DNA of 64,000 nt. Source: Tsuneonella suprasediminis. GTDB lineage: Bacteria; Pseudomonadota; Alphaproteobacteria; Sphingomonadales; Sphingomonadaceae. The DNA lies in assembly GCF_003605755.1 (NCBI RefSeq), contig NZ_RAHJ01000020.1, forward strand, positions 20,285-84,284. The letters are read 5' to 3'. This document shows positions 26,765 through 36,546 of this stretch, piece after piece; within the stretch, counting starts at the first letter, position 1, and each line of letters opens with the position of its first letter. The notes beneath the pieces were generated by a model that was not told where the DNA came from, did no database searches, and worked only from the letters and a program-made list of their open reading frames with translations. The translations under genes and the position numbers were made by a program.

Positions 26765-27946
26765 ATGTTCCTGAACTTCATCGACGAACTGCGTGCCGCC
26801 GGGATCAAGGCGAGTTTTAAAGAGCATCTCACTCTGCTCGAAGCGCTGGACAAGAACGTGATCGAGCATACGCCAGAGGCATTCTATTACCTTGCCCGCG
26901 CCACCTTCGTGAAAGACGAAGGGCTGATCGATCGCTTCGATCAGGTGTTCCAGAAGGTCTTCAAAGGGATCATGACCGATTATGGCCAGAACCCGGTCGA
27001 TGTTCCCCAAGACTGGCTGAAAGCGGTTGCCGAGAAATTCCTCACGCCAGAAGAAATGGCCGAGATCGAGAAAATGGGTTCGTGGGAAGAACTCATGGAT
27101 ACGCTTAAGAAACGTCTGGAAGAACAGGAAAAACGCCATCAGGGCGGCAACAAGTGGATCGGCACTGGGGGCACCTCGCCATACGGTAATTCCGGCTACA
27201 ACCCCGAAGGGGTGCGGATCGGCGGCGAGAGCAAGCATAAGCGCGCCGTGAAAGTGTGGGAGAAGCGCGAATTTCGCAATCTCGACAACACCCGAGAACT
27301 GGGCACACGCAATATCAAGGTTGCACTGCGTCGCTTGCGCCGCTTTGCCCGCGAAGGTGCGGCCGACGAACTCGATCTGGATGCCACCATCGAAGGCACC
27401 GCCAAGCAAGGCTGGCTCGATATCCATATGCGGCCAGAGCGGCACAATGCCGTCAAACTGCTGCTGTTCCTCGACGTTGGCGGATCGATGGACCCGTTTA
27501 TCAAAGTGACGGAAGAACTGTTCAGCGCAGCGACCAGCGAATTCAAAAACCTCGAATTCTTCTACTTCCACAACTGCCTTTACGAAGGGGTATGGAAGGA
27601 CAACCGCCGCCGCTGGGCCGAACGGACCAAAACGTGGGATATCCTCCACAAATATGGGCACGATTACAAAGTCGTATTTGTAGGTGACGCAGCGATGAGC
27701 CCCTACGAAATCACCCACCCCGGCGGCAGTGTCGAGCACATGAACGAGGAAGCCGGCGCTGTTTGGATGCAGCGGGTGACCAATACTTATCCGGCGACCG
27801 TCTGGCTCAATCCCGTGCCTGAAAACCAGTGGGGATACTCACAATCGACCAAAGTCATGCGGCAGTTGATCGATGATCGGATGTATCCGCTCACGCTCGA
27901 AGGGCTGGATGATGCGATGCGGGAATTGAGCCGCAAACACGGCTGA
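26765..27946 (+). CDS. VWA domain protein, CoxE-like
   Basis: 393-aa protein with an all-helical N-terminal half (MFLNFIDELRAAGIKASF, LTLLEALDKNVIEHTPEAFY) and a C-terminal von Willebrand A domain. The metal site reads LLFLDVGGSMDP, where the classic MIDAS is DxSxS; the first Ser is Gly here. I recall the same variant in CoxE-like relatives. A mid-section is rich in Gly/Asn (NKWIGTGGTSPYGNSGYN). The ATG at 26765 begins the family homology. It probably works with MoxR in assembly or activation of an unknown target. It is convergent with the NamZ-like gene. Confidence 0.85.
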   Translation: MFLNFIDELRAAGIKASFKEHLTLLEALDKNVIEHTPEAFYYLARATFVKDEGLIDRFDQVFQKVFKGIMTDYGQNPVDVPQDWLKAVAEKFLTPEEMAEIEKMGSWEELMDTLKKRLEEQEKRHQGGNKWIGTGGTSPYGNSGYNPEGVRIGGESKHKRAVKVWEKREFRNLDNTRELGTRNIKVALRRLRRFAREGAADELDLDATIEGTAKQGWLDIHMRPERHNAVKLLLFLDVGGSMDPFIKVTEELFSAATSEFKNLEFFYFHNCLYEGVWKDNRRRWAERTKTWDILHKYGHDYKVVFVGDAAMSPYEITHPGGSVEHMNEEAGAVWMQRVTNTYPATVWLNPVPENQWGYSQSTKVMRQLIDDRMYPLTLEGLDDAMRELSRKHG

Positions 27947-27962
27947 TAACTCCGCAAATCGC

Positions 27963-29162
27963 TCAATAAAGCAATAGCGGCGCAACACTTTCACGCCATC
28001 CCGCTTCGTCGGCGGCGGCGCGAGCATCAAGGTCGAACGGTTCGGCGCTGGCATCGTCGACCCATTCGCGCAAAGCCGGGCCACCGTTGATGACGTCGAT
28101 CGCCAATCGGTCGAACTCGTACTCATAGGGGAAATCACGCCACAGCGCATATTCAGGGTAAAGCCGCCGGATCGCCTTGAACGCCAGCGCCTGCAATCGC
28201 CAGGGGCGGAATGTGCCATGATTGTAAAACCCATGTTCGGCATGGATCATCAACGCGCTGCACAATTCGTGCGCGTGCTTGTGGAATGTCGGCTCGAAGT
28301 AACAAGGACGGATCGCGCAGCCTGCCAGCCATTCCGGCGCCAAACGGCGCATTTCCGCCAGCACCGCAATCCCATCGATATCCGGCGCGCCGAACAATAC
28401 CTCCAGCGGTCTGGTCGTGCCCCTCCCCTCGCTCAGATTGGTCCCTTCGAGCATGACCGTGCCAGCATAAGCTCTCGCCATATTGATATTGGCGGCATTC
28501 GGGCTGGGGTTGATCCATACCCGTTCGGCAGGCCAGCCATATCCCGGCCCCGCTTCGGGCAGCCAGTGGTGCATCTCAATCACCCGATAGGCTACGTCCA
28601 GATTGAATTCGCGAATGAACCATTCACCCATTTCACCCATTGTCAGGCCGTGACGCATCGGCATCGGCGCTGCACCGACAAAGCTCTCCTGACCGTGGAC
28701 GAGCAAAGTCCCTTCCACCGGGCGGCCAGCGGGATTGGGGCGATCCAGTACCCACACTTCCTTGCCGTGCTCCGCCGCAGCCTGAAGCAGATAGAGCAAC
28801 GTGGTGACGAATGTGTAGATACGGCACCCCAGATCCTGCAGGTCGAACAGGAAGACATCGGCCGTGCTCATCATCTGCCCGGTGGGGCGACGCACTTCGC
28901 CGTAGAGGCTGAAAACCGGAATCCCCAAAACGGGGTCGGTTTCGTCAGCCGTTTCGACCATGTTATCCTGCTTATCACCCTTCAGCCCATGCTGCGGGCC
29001 AAGCGCGCTGGTAATATTGACACCGGCGCCAATCAGAGCATCGAGGCTATGAGTCAGGTCCGCCGTGACCGAGGCGGGATGCGCCACGAGCGACACGCGC
29101 CTGCCTTCAAGCGGTTTCCTAAGGTCGGGGTCGGCCAGCAGCCGGTCAATGCCGAATTTCAT
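27963..29162 (-). CDS. DUF1343 / NamZ-like exo-beta-N-acetylmuramidase
   Basis: 399-aa protein of the DUF1343 family, whose characterised member NamZ removes N-acetylmuramic acid from peptidoglycan fragments. Blocks seen: VSLVAHPASVTADLTHSLDA, ALGPQHGLKGDKQDNM, PVFSLYGEVRRPTGQMM, DVFLFDLQDLGCRIYTFVTT, VLDRPNPAGR and MLEGTNLSEGRGTTRPLE. There is no signal peptide, so it would act in the cytoplasm, in cell-wall recycling. The ATG at 29162 overlaps the stop of the DOMON-like gene. Confidence 0.87.
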   Translation of the reverse strand: MKFGIDRLLADPDLRKPLEGRRVSLVAHPASVTADLTHSLDALIGAGVNITSALGPQHGLKGDKQDNMVETADETDPVLGIPVFSLYGEVRRPTGQMMSTADVFLFDLQDLGCRIYTFVTTLLYLLQAAAEHGKEVWVLDRPNPAGRPVEGTLLVHGQESFVGAAPMPMRHGLTMGEMGEWFIREFNLDVAYRVIEMHHWLPEAGPGYGWPAERVWINPSPNAANINMARAYAGTVMLEGTNLSEGRGTTRPLEVLFGAPDIDGIAVLAEMRRLAPEWLAGCAIRPCYFEPTFHKHAHELCSALMIHAEHGFYNHGTFRPWRLQALAFKAIRRLYPEYALWRDFPYEYEFDRLAIDVINGGPALREWVDDASAEPFDLDARAAADEAGWRESVAPLLLY

Positions 29163-29701
29163 GAACCTTGCGGTGCCGCAAGCGTGGCCGCGAAGCAAGC
29201 CGGATCGTGAAAGTCAGGCTTTGCCTGAGGATGCACCATCGCCCAATAGGATTTCGTGCCGCCCTCTTCTTCGAGAATTGCGGTAATCGCCATCGCAGCA
29301 GGCAATTGCGGCAGAACGTCCCGTGGAATCGCCGCATCGAAAATGGCAAACGTCGATCCCTCACGCAGCCCGATCTCCGGCTCTCGAGAAGCCGGCCGAT
29401 TGCTCATCCCATCACGATAACCGCTGAACTGATACGCTGCCCAGCGACCCGATGGCGACAGGTTGATCTCGACATATTCCTGCCCACCTTCGGGCCTCAA
29501 AAACAGCTCGAAACAGGTTGTCCGCCACAGTTCGTCCTGCCGCCCGCGCCCCGAATAAGGGGGAACGACCAGACTGCCCGATCCATCCACCCTCCACCGG
29601 ATGCGAACCAGATGATCGTCGAAGCCGATTATCTGCGCTTCGACCCGTGTAATCGCTCTGGGCGGAAAATCGGGATGAAAGTGAAGTTGATACGTTTGCA
29701 T
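29159..29701 (-). CDS. DOMON-like domain protein
   Basis: 180-aa beta-rich protein without a signal peptide. The segments [52 protein letters not shown] and [21 protein letters not shown] match DOMON-like/CBM9-type sandwich proteins that sit beside DUF1343 genes in alphaproteobacteria. Ligand unknown; sugar or heme binding is possible for the fold. ATG at 29701; an in-frame GTG lies two codons earlier. It overlaps namZ by 4 nt and is divergent from tyrS with 32 bp between starts. Confidence 0.75.
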   Translation of the reverse strand: MQTYQLHFHPDFPPRAITRVEAQIIGFDDHLVRIRWRVDGSGSLVVPPYSGRGRQDELWRTTCFELFLRPEGGQEYVEINLSPSGRWAAYQFSGYRDGMSNRPASREPEIGLREGSTFAIFDAAIPRDVLPQLPAAMAITAILEEEGGTKSYWAMVHPQAKPDFHDPACFAATLAAPQGS

Positions 29702-29733
29702 GTCCACGCCCCCGTGCTAACCGCCCGCCCGTT

Positions 29734-30942
29734 ATGAGCGAGTACACATCAGACCTTCTCCGCCTGCTCGACGAGCGCGGCTATGTCCACCAGATGACCG
29801 ACGCGACGGGGCTGGATGCCCTTGCCGCGCGCCAGATCGTGCCCGGGTATATCGGGTTCGATGCGACCGCCCCTTCGCTGCATGTCGGATCGCTGGTGCA
29901 GATCATGATGCTGCGCCGCCTGCAACAGACGGGACACAAGCCAATCGTGCTGATGGGTGGTGGCACCACCCGGATTGGCGACCCCAGCGGTCGCGACGAA
30001 AGCCGCAAAGTGCTCGACGATGCGACGATCGCGGAAAACATCGCCGGGATACGAACAGTCTTCGAACGCTTGCTGACGTTCGGTGATGGCCCGACCGACG
30101 CCATCATGGTGAACAACGACGACTGGCTTTCCCAACTCGGCTATATCGATCTGCTCCGCGACGTAGGCCCGCACTTCACCGTCAACCGGATGCTGTCGTT
30201 CGATTCCGTCAAACTGCGGCTTGAACGCGAACAATCGCTGACTTTCCTCGAATTCAACTACATGATCCTGCAGGCATACGATTTTGTAGAACTTGGGCGG
30301 CGCCACGGCTGCCGGTTGCAGATGGGCGGCAGCGATCAGTGGGGCAATATCGTCAACGGCATCGAACTGTCCCGCCGCATGGAAAGCCGGGAGGTGTACG
30401 GCCTCACTACACCGCTTCTGACCACTGCCGATGGCGCCAAGATGGGCAAGACCGCAGCAGGTGCGGTATGGCTGAACGAACCGCAACTGCCCGCCTACGA
30501 CTTCTGGCAATACTGGCGCAACGTGGACGATCGCGATGTCGGGCGTTTCCTACGCCTGTTCACCGACCTGCCGCTCAGCGAAATTGCACGACTGGAATCG
30601 CTCGAAGGGGCAGAGATCAATGCGGCGAAAATCGTACTGGCGAACGAAGTCACTAAACTGGTTCGCGGCGAGGAAGCTTCGGCATCGGCAGAAGCTACCG
30701 CTTCGCAAACATTTGCCGCGGGCGGCGCGGGTGACGACCTCCCTCGCCTGATGATTGCGGCGGAGATGACTGTCGCCAATGCATTGAGAGAGCTAGGTTT
30801 CGTCGCATCGGGCGGCGAAGCCAAACGCAAGGTGGCAGAAGGCGCCGTAAAGATCGATGGCGAGACAATCACCGATCCTGCGGCACCGGCACGACCAGGC
30901 AAACTCAGTCTGGGCAAGAAGCGCCACGCTATCCTGAGCTAA
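29734..30942 (+). CDS. tyrS: Tyrosine--tRNA ligase
   Basis: Class I aminoacyl-tRNA synthetase, 402 aa. The HIGH-type motif is HVGS in [17 protein letters not shown], and the KMSKS loop is KMGKT, as usual for TyrRS. Tyr-recognition blocks [20 protein letters not shown] and [17 protein letters not shown] are present. A C-terminal S4 RNA-binding domain ([20 protein letters not shown]) completes it. A good hairpin follows the stop. Confidence 0.97.
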   Translation: MSEYTSDLLRLLDERGYVHQMTDATGLDALAARQIVPGYIGFDATAPSLHVGSLVQIMMLRRLQQTGHKPIVLMGGGTTRIGDPSGRDESRKVLDDATIAENIAGIRTVFERLLTFGDGPTDAIMVNNDDWLSQLGYIDLLRDVGPHFTVNRMLSFDSVKLRLEREQSLTFLEFNYMILQAYDFVELGRRHGCRLQMGGSDQWGNIVNGIELSRRMESREVYGLTTPLLTTADGAKMGKTAAGAVWLNEPQLPAYDFWQYWRNVDDRDVGRFLRLFTDLPLSEIARLESLEGAEINAAKIVLANEVTKLVRGEEASASAEATASQTFAAGGAGDDLPRLMIAAEMTVANALRELGFVASGGEAKRKVAEGAVKIDGETITDPAAPARPGKLSLGKKRHAILS

Positions 30943-30960
30943 TTTTCCATTTAGGTTACA

Positions 30961-30989
30961 ATCGCTTGTCTCAAAATGGGACAAGCGAT
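30961..30989 (+). terminator. Rho-independent-like terminator after tyrS
   Basis: ATCGCTTGTC and GACAAGCGAT form a perfect 10-bp stem with a 9-nt loop, 18 bp past the tyrS stop, followed by CTTAACTCT, a weak U-rich tail. Confidence 0.65.
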
Positions 30990-31053
30990 CTTAACTCTAA
31001 ATCAGCATTTGGCGGTCATATTTCATCCTCCACGCACAGGGAGGATTTGGCAC

Positions 31054-31392
31054 GTGTCCGCAGGAGCTCAGCTTTCCGTCACCGATATGCGGCGCGCAGC
31101 GCGGCATCCGGTCGATTACACCGTGATCGCTGAACATTTCGATCATGGCGACATGAGCGTACACATTGCCAATATTTCGGCACACGGCTTCATGATCGAC
31201 GACGCACAAAAGCTGGCGCGCGGAGATCGGCTGATCGTCCGCCTTCCCGTGGTAGGCCGGATCGAAGCCTATTGCATCTGGGTGCGCGATGAACGCGCCG
31301 GCTTTCAGTTCGAGCGGATCATCCGCATCGACGACTTCATAGGCATGATCGACGAACTTCAACCCAATCCGCGCTTGCGCCGCCGTCGCTAG
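31054..31392 (+). CDS. PilZ domain protein
   Basis: 112-aa single-domain PilZ protein, a likely cyclic-di-GMP receptor. The RxxxR motif is RRAARH near residue 15, and the second motif is IANISAHGFMI (D/NxSxxG). I chose the GTG at 31054 because a strong AGGGAGG lies nine bases upstream. A longer frame from 30976 would run through the tyrS terminator. No effector domain is attached. A second PilZ gene lies at 45106. Confidence 0.82.
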   Translation: MSAGAQLSVTDMRRAARHPVDYTVIAEHFDHGDMSVHIANISAHGFMIDDAQKLARGDRLIVRLPVVGRIEAYCIWVRDERAGFQFERIIRIDDFIGMIDELQPNPRLRRRR

Positions 31393-31511
31393 GGTGCTGC
31401 AAAGCCGTCGTTTCTGCGCCCGGTCTGGCGTTCCCGCACTATAAAAGCAGAATAATTGCGTAGGGTGAAAGCGGCTCTCGCTTCCCATCGATCACATGCG
31501 CTGCCATTGCA

Positions 31512-32795
31512 GTGCATGTGAAAGACATCCCTCATCCGCTGACTATCGCCAATTTTCGCGCCTATTTCGTCGCCCGACTTGCCAGCACCGTAGCGGTGAG
31601 CGCTCAGGCAATTATCATTGGATGGCAGGTCTATGCCATCGCGCGGCAAACGATGGATATCAAGCAGGCCGCCTTTTTGCTGGGCATGATCGGCCTGCTC
31701 CAGTTTGTGCCGCTGTTCCTGCTGACACCAGTCGTAGGGCTGGTTGCCGATACATATGACCGGCGATGGATCGCACGGGGAACCACGGCGTTGCTCACGA
31801 TCAACGCGGCGGCTCTGGGCCTGCTGACCTGGGCGGGTATGCTGACGCTGCCCTATCTGTTCGTCGCGGCCGTTCTGATCGGGATTGCCCGCGCATTTTC
31901 GGGACCGGCATATTCCGCGCTGGCCCCCAACCTTGTCCCACGCGAAAGCCTGCCGACAGCGATCGCGGTCAGTTCGATTGCCTGGCAGGCGGGTATGATT
32001 GCAGGGCCGAGCGTGGGCGGTGTGCTCTATGCCATCCATCCGGACGTCGCTTACGGCTCGATTTCGGTGATGCTCGCGTTCTCTCTGACCATGGTTTTCC
32101 TGATCGGGAAAGTACCACAGCCTGCCGCGCAAAAGGATCGCCGCCCGCTCCACCGCGTGATCGATGGGTTTTCTTATGTTCGCGACAACCGGCTGGTACT
32201 TGCTGCAATTACCCTCGATCTGTTTGTCGTACTGCTGGCCGGTACGACTGCCCTACTGCCTGTGTTTGCCCGGGATATTCTCCATGTCGACGCAGCCGGG
32301 TTCGGTATATTGGCGGCAGGCATGGGGATCGGTGCTGCAACCGCATCGATCTGGTTTTCGTTCCGCCCGATGAAGACCGAAGTCGGGGTCAAGATGCTTG
32401 GCGCGGTTGTCCTGTTTGCTCTTGCGATCCTCACATTCGGGATATCGCGCTGGTTCTGGCTGAGCTTCGGCGCACTTGTCGTGGCGGGGGCGGCCGATAT
32501 GGTTTCGGTTTATGTTCGCCAGTCGTTGATCCAGTTGCACACCCCCGATGAAATGCGCGGCCGTGTCGGGGCCGTTTCGGCACTGACCATTTCCGCCTCC
32601 AACGAATTGGGCGAAGCGGAATCGGGTTTTATGGCTTCGATCCTCGGACCGGTAGGTGCGGTGATCTTCGGCGGGGTCGCAGCAATCGGAATTACGCTTG
32701 CATGGGCCTGGCTTTTCCCGGAACTCAGACACGCGCGAACCTTTGATCCAAAGGATCATTCTTCACCCGAGAAAAACAAGGAGGCAGTTTCATGA
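31512..32795 (+). CDS. MFS transporter, EntS-like
   Basis: About 427 aa with twelve predicted membrane helices. [21 protein letters not shown] at the N-terminus and [14 protein letters not shown] (loop 2-3 motif) fit the MFS_3/EntS exporter family, which includes siderophore and drug exporters. [15 protein letters not shown] in the second half is also typical. It starts with GTG (31512 or 31518); neither has a clear ribosome site. The stop overlaps the cysK ATG by 4 nt, so the two are cotranscribed. Substrate unknown. Confidence 0.82.
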   Translation: MHVKDIPHPLTIANFRAYFVARLASTVAVSAQAIIIGWQVYAIARQTMDIKQAAFLLGMIGLLQFVPLFLLTPVVGLVADTYDRRWIARGTTALLTINAAALGLLTWAGMLTLPYLFVAAVLIGIARAFSGPAYSALAPNLVPRESLPTAIAVSSIAWQAGMIAGPSVGGVLYAIHPDVAYGSISVMLAFSLTMVFLIGKVPQPAAQKDRRPLHRVIDGFSYVRDNRLVLAAITLDLFVVLLAGTTALLPVFARDILHVDAAGFGILAAGMGIGAATASIWFSFRPMKTEVGVKMLGAVVLFALAILTFGISRWFWLSFGALVVAGAADMVSVYVRQSLIQLHTPDEMRGRVGAVSALTISASNELGEAESGFMASILGPVGAVIFGGVAAIGITLAWAWLFPELRHARTFDPKDHSSPEKNKEAVS

Positions 32796-33712
32796 AAGCC
32801 GACAGCGTTCTCGCCACTATCGGAAACACCCCGCATATCCGCCTGTCACGACTATTCCCCAACCACGAAGTGTGGGTAAAGTCGGAACGTACCAATCCTG
32901 GTGGATCGATCAAAGACCGCATCGCACTGGCCATGGTCGAAGATGCAGAGCGATCAGGGGCGCTCAAGCCCGGCGGCACAATTATCGAACCGACCAGTGG
33001 CAACACAGGGATCGGGCTGGCGATGGTCGCCGCGGTCAAAGGTTATAAGCTCGTTCTCGTCATGCCGGAAAGCATGAGCATCGAGCGTCGTCGCCTGATG
33101 CTGGCCTATGGTGCCAGCTTCGACCTGACTCCCAAGGAGAATGGGATGAAAGGCGCGCTCGAACGGGCCAGTGAACTGGTTGCGCAAACCGACAATTCAT
33201 GGATGCCGCAGCAATTCGACAATGCGTCGAACCCAACGATCCATGCGCGCACTACGGCGCAGGAAATTCTCGCTGATTTCGCTGATACACCGATTGACGC
33301 TTTGATTACGGGCGTGGGCACCGGCGGCCACCTGACCGGCTGTGCTGAAGCGCTCAAGAAATCCTGGCCTGAGATGAAGGCTTTTGCGGTGGAGCCAGCT
33401 CTGTCGCCCGTCATCAGTGGTGGTCAGCCCGGCCCTCACCCGATTCAAGGGATCGGCGCCGGTTTCATTCCGGAAAACCTGCACACGCAGGCTATCGACG
33501 GTGCCATCAAGGTCGATGCAGAGAAGGCGAAGGAAATGGCTCGCCAATGCGCCGCCAAGGAAGGCTTGCTGGTGGGTATTTCGAGTGGTGCCACACTGGC
33601 CGCGATTGCAAGCAAGCTGCCCGATCTCAAAGAAGGCAGCCGCGTGCTGGGCTTCAACTATGACACCGGCGAACGGTATCTGTCGGTCCCGGACTTCCTG
33701 CCCGAAGCATGA
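32792..33712 (+). CDS. cysK: Cysteine synthase (O-acetylserine sulfhydrylase A)
   Basis: PLP enzyme that makes cysteine from O-acetylserine and sulfide. It is 306 aa. The PLP lysine is in [14 protein letters not shown], the phosphate-binding and substrate loops are [13 protein letters not shown] and [10 protein letters not shown], and ISSGATLAA is near the C-terminus. A strong ribosome site (AAGGAGG) lies upstream of the ATG, inside the MFS gene end. The stop overlaps the DLH gene. Pairing with an EntS-like exporter is unusual. Confidence 0.95.
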   Translation: MKADSVLATIGNTPHIRLSRLFPNHEVWVKSERTNPGGSIKDRIALAMVEDAERSGALKPGGTIIEPTSGNTGIGLAMVAAVKGYKLVLVMPESMSIERRRLMLAYGASFDLTPKENGMKGALERASELVAQTDNSWMPQQFDNASNPTIHARTTAQEILADFADTPIDALITGVGTGGHLTGCAEALKKSWPEMKAFAVEPALSPVISGGQPGPHPIQGIGAGFIPENLHTQAIDGAIKVDAEKAKEMARQCAAKEGLLVGISSGATLAAIASKLPDLKEGSRVLGFNYDTGERYLSVPDFLPEA

Positions 33713-34404
33713 TGTCGGAAGCCGTCTCCTATTGCGATGGCGACACCAAGCTGACCGGGTATGTTTATCGCCCGGTCGGCGCACCGCGCGCATCGGTTGC
33801 GGTATTTCCCACCATCATGAACCCGACGCCCGCGGTCGTCGCCAAGGCGGAAGCTCTGGCCAAGGCCGGATATCTGGCATTTGTTTGCGATTTCTATGGC
33901 CAGGATCCACATGACTTTGCCGCAGCGCAAGGACTGGCCAGCGAGCTACGTCGCGATGCCACGAACTATCGCCAACGATTGAGCGCAGGCCTCGCTACCT
34001 TGCGTGCGCTGGCCCCCGATCTGCCACAGGCGGCAATCGGATTTTGCATGGGAGGACAAGCCGTTCTGGAACTGGCTCGAAGCGGCGCGAACCTTGTGCT
34101 GGTGGCCAGTTTCCACGGGTTGCTCAACACCGATCTCCCTGCGCAGCCTGGCACCGTGAAAGCCCGTATTCTGGTATGTCATGGCGATGCCGACGAACTT
34201 GTGCCGCGGGAACAGGTTATTCGGTTCTGGGAAGAAATGGACCGCAGTGGGGCCAACTGGCATTTCCATTCGTACAGCGGTGTCAAACACGGGTTCACCA
34301 ACCCGAATGCCCCACCCAACGGCGACATGGTAGCATATGATTCCAGTGCAGACCGGCAGAGCTGGTCGGCCCTGCTCAGTCTGCTGGACGAAGTGCTCGA
34401 TTAG
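33709..34404 (+). CDS. Dienelactone hydrolase-family protein
   Basis: 231-aa alpha/beta hydrolase. The nucleophile elbow is GFCMGG with Cys, as in carboxymethylenebutenolidase; the Asp (CHGDADELV) and His (GVKHGFTNP) complete the triad. [12 protein letters not shown] is a family block. The start ATG overlaps the cysK stop, so it is the third gene of the MFS-cysK-DLH unit. The substrate in this context is unknown. Its end overlaps the convergent DUF1330 gene by 4 nt. Confidence 0.85.
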   Translation: MMSEAVSYCDGDTKLTGYVYRPVGAPRASVAVFPTIMNPTPAVVAKAEALAKAGYLAFVCDFYGQDPHDFAAAQGLASELRRDATNYRQRLSAGLATLRALAPDLPQAAIGFCMGGQAVLELARSGANLVLVASFHGLLNTDLPAQPGTVKARILVCHGDADELVPREQVIRFWEEMDRSGANWHFHSYSGVKHGFTNPNAPPNGDMVAYDSSADRQSWSALLSLLDEVLD

Positions 34405-34832
34405 AACCTGTTCCCGCTACCCTTGCCGGGGTTGAAACGGATCAGGCGGCTATCGAGTACGGCGGCGGTGCGATTGACCACTGCCTTGCGGTACTCGGGA
34501 TCGGTAACCATCTCCAGAAACGCTGCGCTGTTGGGATATTCGGCCACAAAACCATCATCCCACTGCCGGTCTTCCGGCCCGATCAGCATGACCTGAAATG
34601 CTCCGCGCCAGGCGATACGGCCACCGACTCGCTGAAAAATCGGGCCGCTGGTATGGCCATATTCGGTGTAAGCTTCCTGCCCCGACCATCCTTTTCCCGC
34701 ATTGGGATGGTCGGCGGGATATTCCGCCCGATCGCGAAATCGCAGAAGATTCAGCATGTGGATCGGTTCATCTCGCGGCAGAGCCTTGAATGCAGCGAAA
34801 CCCGCTGCGCTCGGATCGAGATAGCAATCCAT
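34401..34832 (-). CDS. DUF1330-family small protein
   Basis: 143 aa with the ferredoxin-like dimeric alpha+beta barrel pattern of DUF1330. Blocks: PIHMLNLLRFRDRAEYP, AYTEYGHTSGPIFQRVGG and DGFVAEYPNSAAFLEMVTDP. No catalytic function is established for the family. Its ATG overlaps the stop of the acyl-CoA ligase (TAATG), which implies coupled translation and a link to fatty-acid or aromatic-acid metabolism. Confidence 0.82.
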   Translation of the reverse strand: MDCYLDPSAAGFAAFKALPRDEPIHMLNLLRFRDRAEYPADHPNAGKGWSGQEAYTEYGHTSGPIFQRVGGRIAWRGAFQVMLIGPEDRQWDDGFVAEYPNSAAFLEMVTDPEYRKAVVNRTAAVLDSRLIRFNPGKGSGNRF

Positions 34833-36442
34833 TATGCAGCGTCTTCCAGAGTATAATCTTTGAACCGTTCGCGCAGATCTTTCTTACTGATTTTGCCTGT
34901 CGCCGTATGCGGGATCTCATCCACGAATTCGATCGCATCCGGCAACCACCATTTGGCGACTTTGTCCGTGAGAAACTCGCGCAATTCTTCGCCACTAACC
35001 GAAAGACTCTCCTTCACGACCACGAACAGCACCGGGCGTTCATCCCATTTGGGATGCGGCATCCCCACTGCCGCCGCTTCCGCTACTGCAGGATGACCGA
35101 CCGCGGCATTTTCCAGCTCGACCGAGCTGATCCATTCGCCGCCCGATTTGATAACGTCCTTTGTCCGGTCAGTGAGCTGGAGCGAACCATCAGGGTGAAG
35201 AATCCCGACATCGCCGGTATCGAACCAGCCATCGGCGTTGATCGCATCGCGATCCGCCTTGAAATACCGCTTGATGATCCACGGGCCGCGAATTTGCAAA
35301 GCACCGCTTGTCTTCCCATCGCGAGGAAGCTCGGTTTCCATGTCGTCCAGATTGACGGTGCGTAGCTGGACACCGAAGATCGGGCGGCCCTGCCGTGCCG
35401 TGCGATCCACCTTCTCTTCGAACGTCAGCTGATCCCAGTCCGCGCTCGGCCCTCCGACAGTGCCGATCGGGCTGGTTTCAGTCATGCCCCACGCGTGCTG
35501 CACGCGCGTACCGTTTTTCATCAGGCGTTCGATCATGAAACGGGGCGCGGCCGAACCGCCGATAGTGGCGGCTGTTAGTTTGGGCAGTTCCAGCCCGTTG
35601 GCATCGCAATACTGGAAATGCGCCAGCCACACCGTCGGCACCCCGGCACTGTCCGTCACGCCTTCGCGCTTCATCAGATCGTCCAGAACGGCGGGATCGT
35701 TGACTGCGGAAAACACGAATTTGATGCCTGCCATCCCCCCTGCGTAGGGAAGGCCCCAACTTGCCGCGTGGAACATCGGCACCACAGGCAACATCACACT
35801 GGCAGCGCTGAAGTTGAATGCGGCGGTCTGCAGGCCTGCCATAGCGTGCATAACCGTAGAACGATGTTCGTATTGCACGCCCTTGGGATTACCGGTGGTC
35901 CCGCTGGTGTAACACAGCATGCAAGGATCGCGTTCGCTTCCCTGCACCCATTCGTAATCCCCATCGTGTTGTCCGATCCAGTCTTCGAACGCCACCGCGT
36001 CTGATCCGGCAGGCGGATCGTAGCAGATATAGTGCTCGACTGTCGGCCAGCGGTCGCGCATCCGGTCGACGATCGGCTGAAAAGCCGCATCGTACATCAG
36101 CACACGATCTTCAGCGTGATTGACGATATAGTCCAGCTGATCGTCGAACAGGCGTGGGTTCACGGTGTGAAGAACACCACCCATGCCCGCCACGCCAAAC
36201 CAGCTTACCAGATGGCGAGCATGATTCATCGCCAGGCTGGCCACACGTTCGCCGGGTTTGATCCCGACAGCTTCCAGTGCCTGAGCGAGTTTCAGAGCAT
36301 CGCTGCGGACGTTCTGCCAATTGGTGCGCGTTTCGCTGCCATTTGCCCAATGGGTTACAATTTCCCGATCCCCGGCCTCGCGCGCGGCATGATCGATCAC
36401 ATGCGTCACGCGCATGGTCCAGTCCTGCATTGCTCCCAGCAT
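34832..36442 (-). CDS. AMP-binding acyl-CoA ligase (fatty-acid type)
   Basis: 536-aa adenylate-forming enzyme that activates a carboxylic acid to its CoA thioester. Motifs: [16 protein letters not shown] (P-loop), [26 protein letters not shown], and [12 protein letters not shown] with the catalytic Lys. The overall pattern is that of medium/long-chain acyl-CoA synthetases. The ATG at 36442 follows AGGAGAGG at proper distance; the longer frame upstream runs into dnaE and is spurious. DUF1330 follows, overlapping by one base. Confidence 0.9.
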   Translation of the reverse strand: MLGAMQDWTMRVTHVIDHAAREAGDREIVTHWANGSETRTNWQNVRSDALKLAQALEAVGIKPGERVASLAMNHARHLVSWFGVAGMGGVLHTVNPRLFDDQLDYIVNHAEDRVLMYDAAFQPIVDRMRDRWPTVEHYICYDPPAGSDAVAFEDWIGQHDGDYEWVQGSERDPCMLCYTSGTTGNPKGVQYEHRSTVMHAMAGLQTAAFNFSAASVMLPVVPMFHAASWGLPYAGGMAGIKFVFSAVNDPAVLDDLMKREGVTDSAGVPTVWLAHFQYCDANGLELPKLTAATIGGSAAPRFMIERLMKNGTRVQHAWGMTETSPIGTVGGPSADWDQLTFEEKVDRTARQGRPIFGVQLRTVNLDDMETELPRDGKTSGALQIRGPWIIKRYFKADRDAINADGWFDTGDVGILHPDGSLQLTDRTKDVIKSGGEWISSVELENAAVGHPAVAEAAAVGMPHPKWDERPVLFVVVKESLSVSGEELREFLTDKVAKWWLPDAIEFVDEIPHTATGKISKKDLRERFKDYTLEDAA

Positions 36443-36546
36443 ATGCCTCTCCTGCAAAAGATGCCCATTCGAATGGGCGGTATGGCTTTCAGTCAGATTG
36501 CTTCGCTTAGTTCGTCGGTGCAAGGAAAACCCGACACAAAGTGTGT

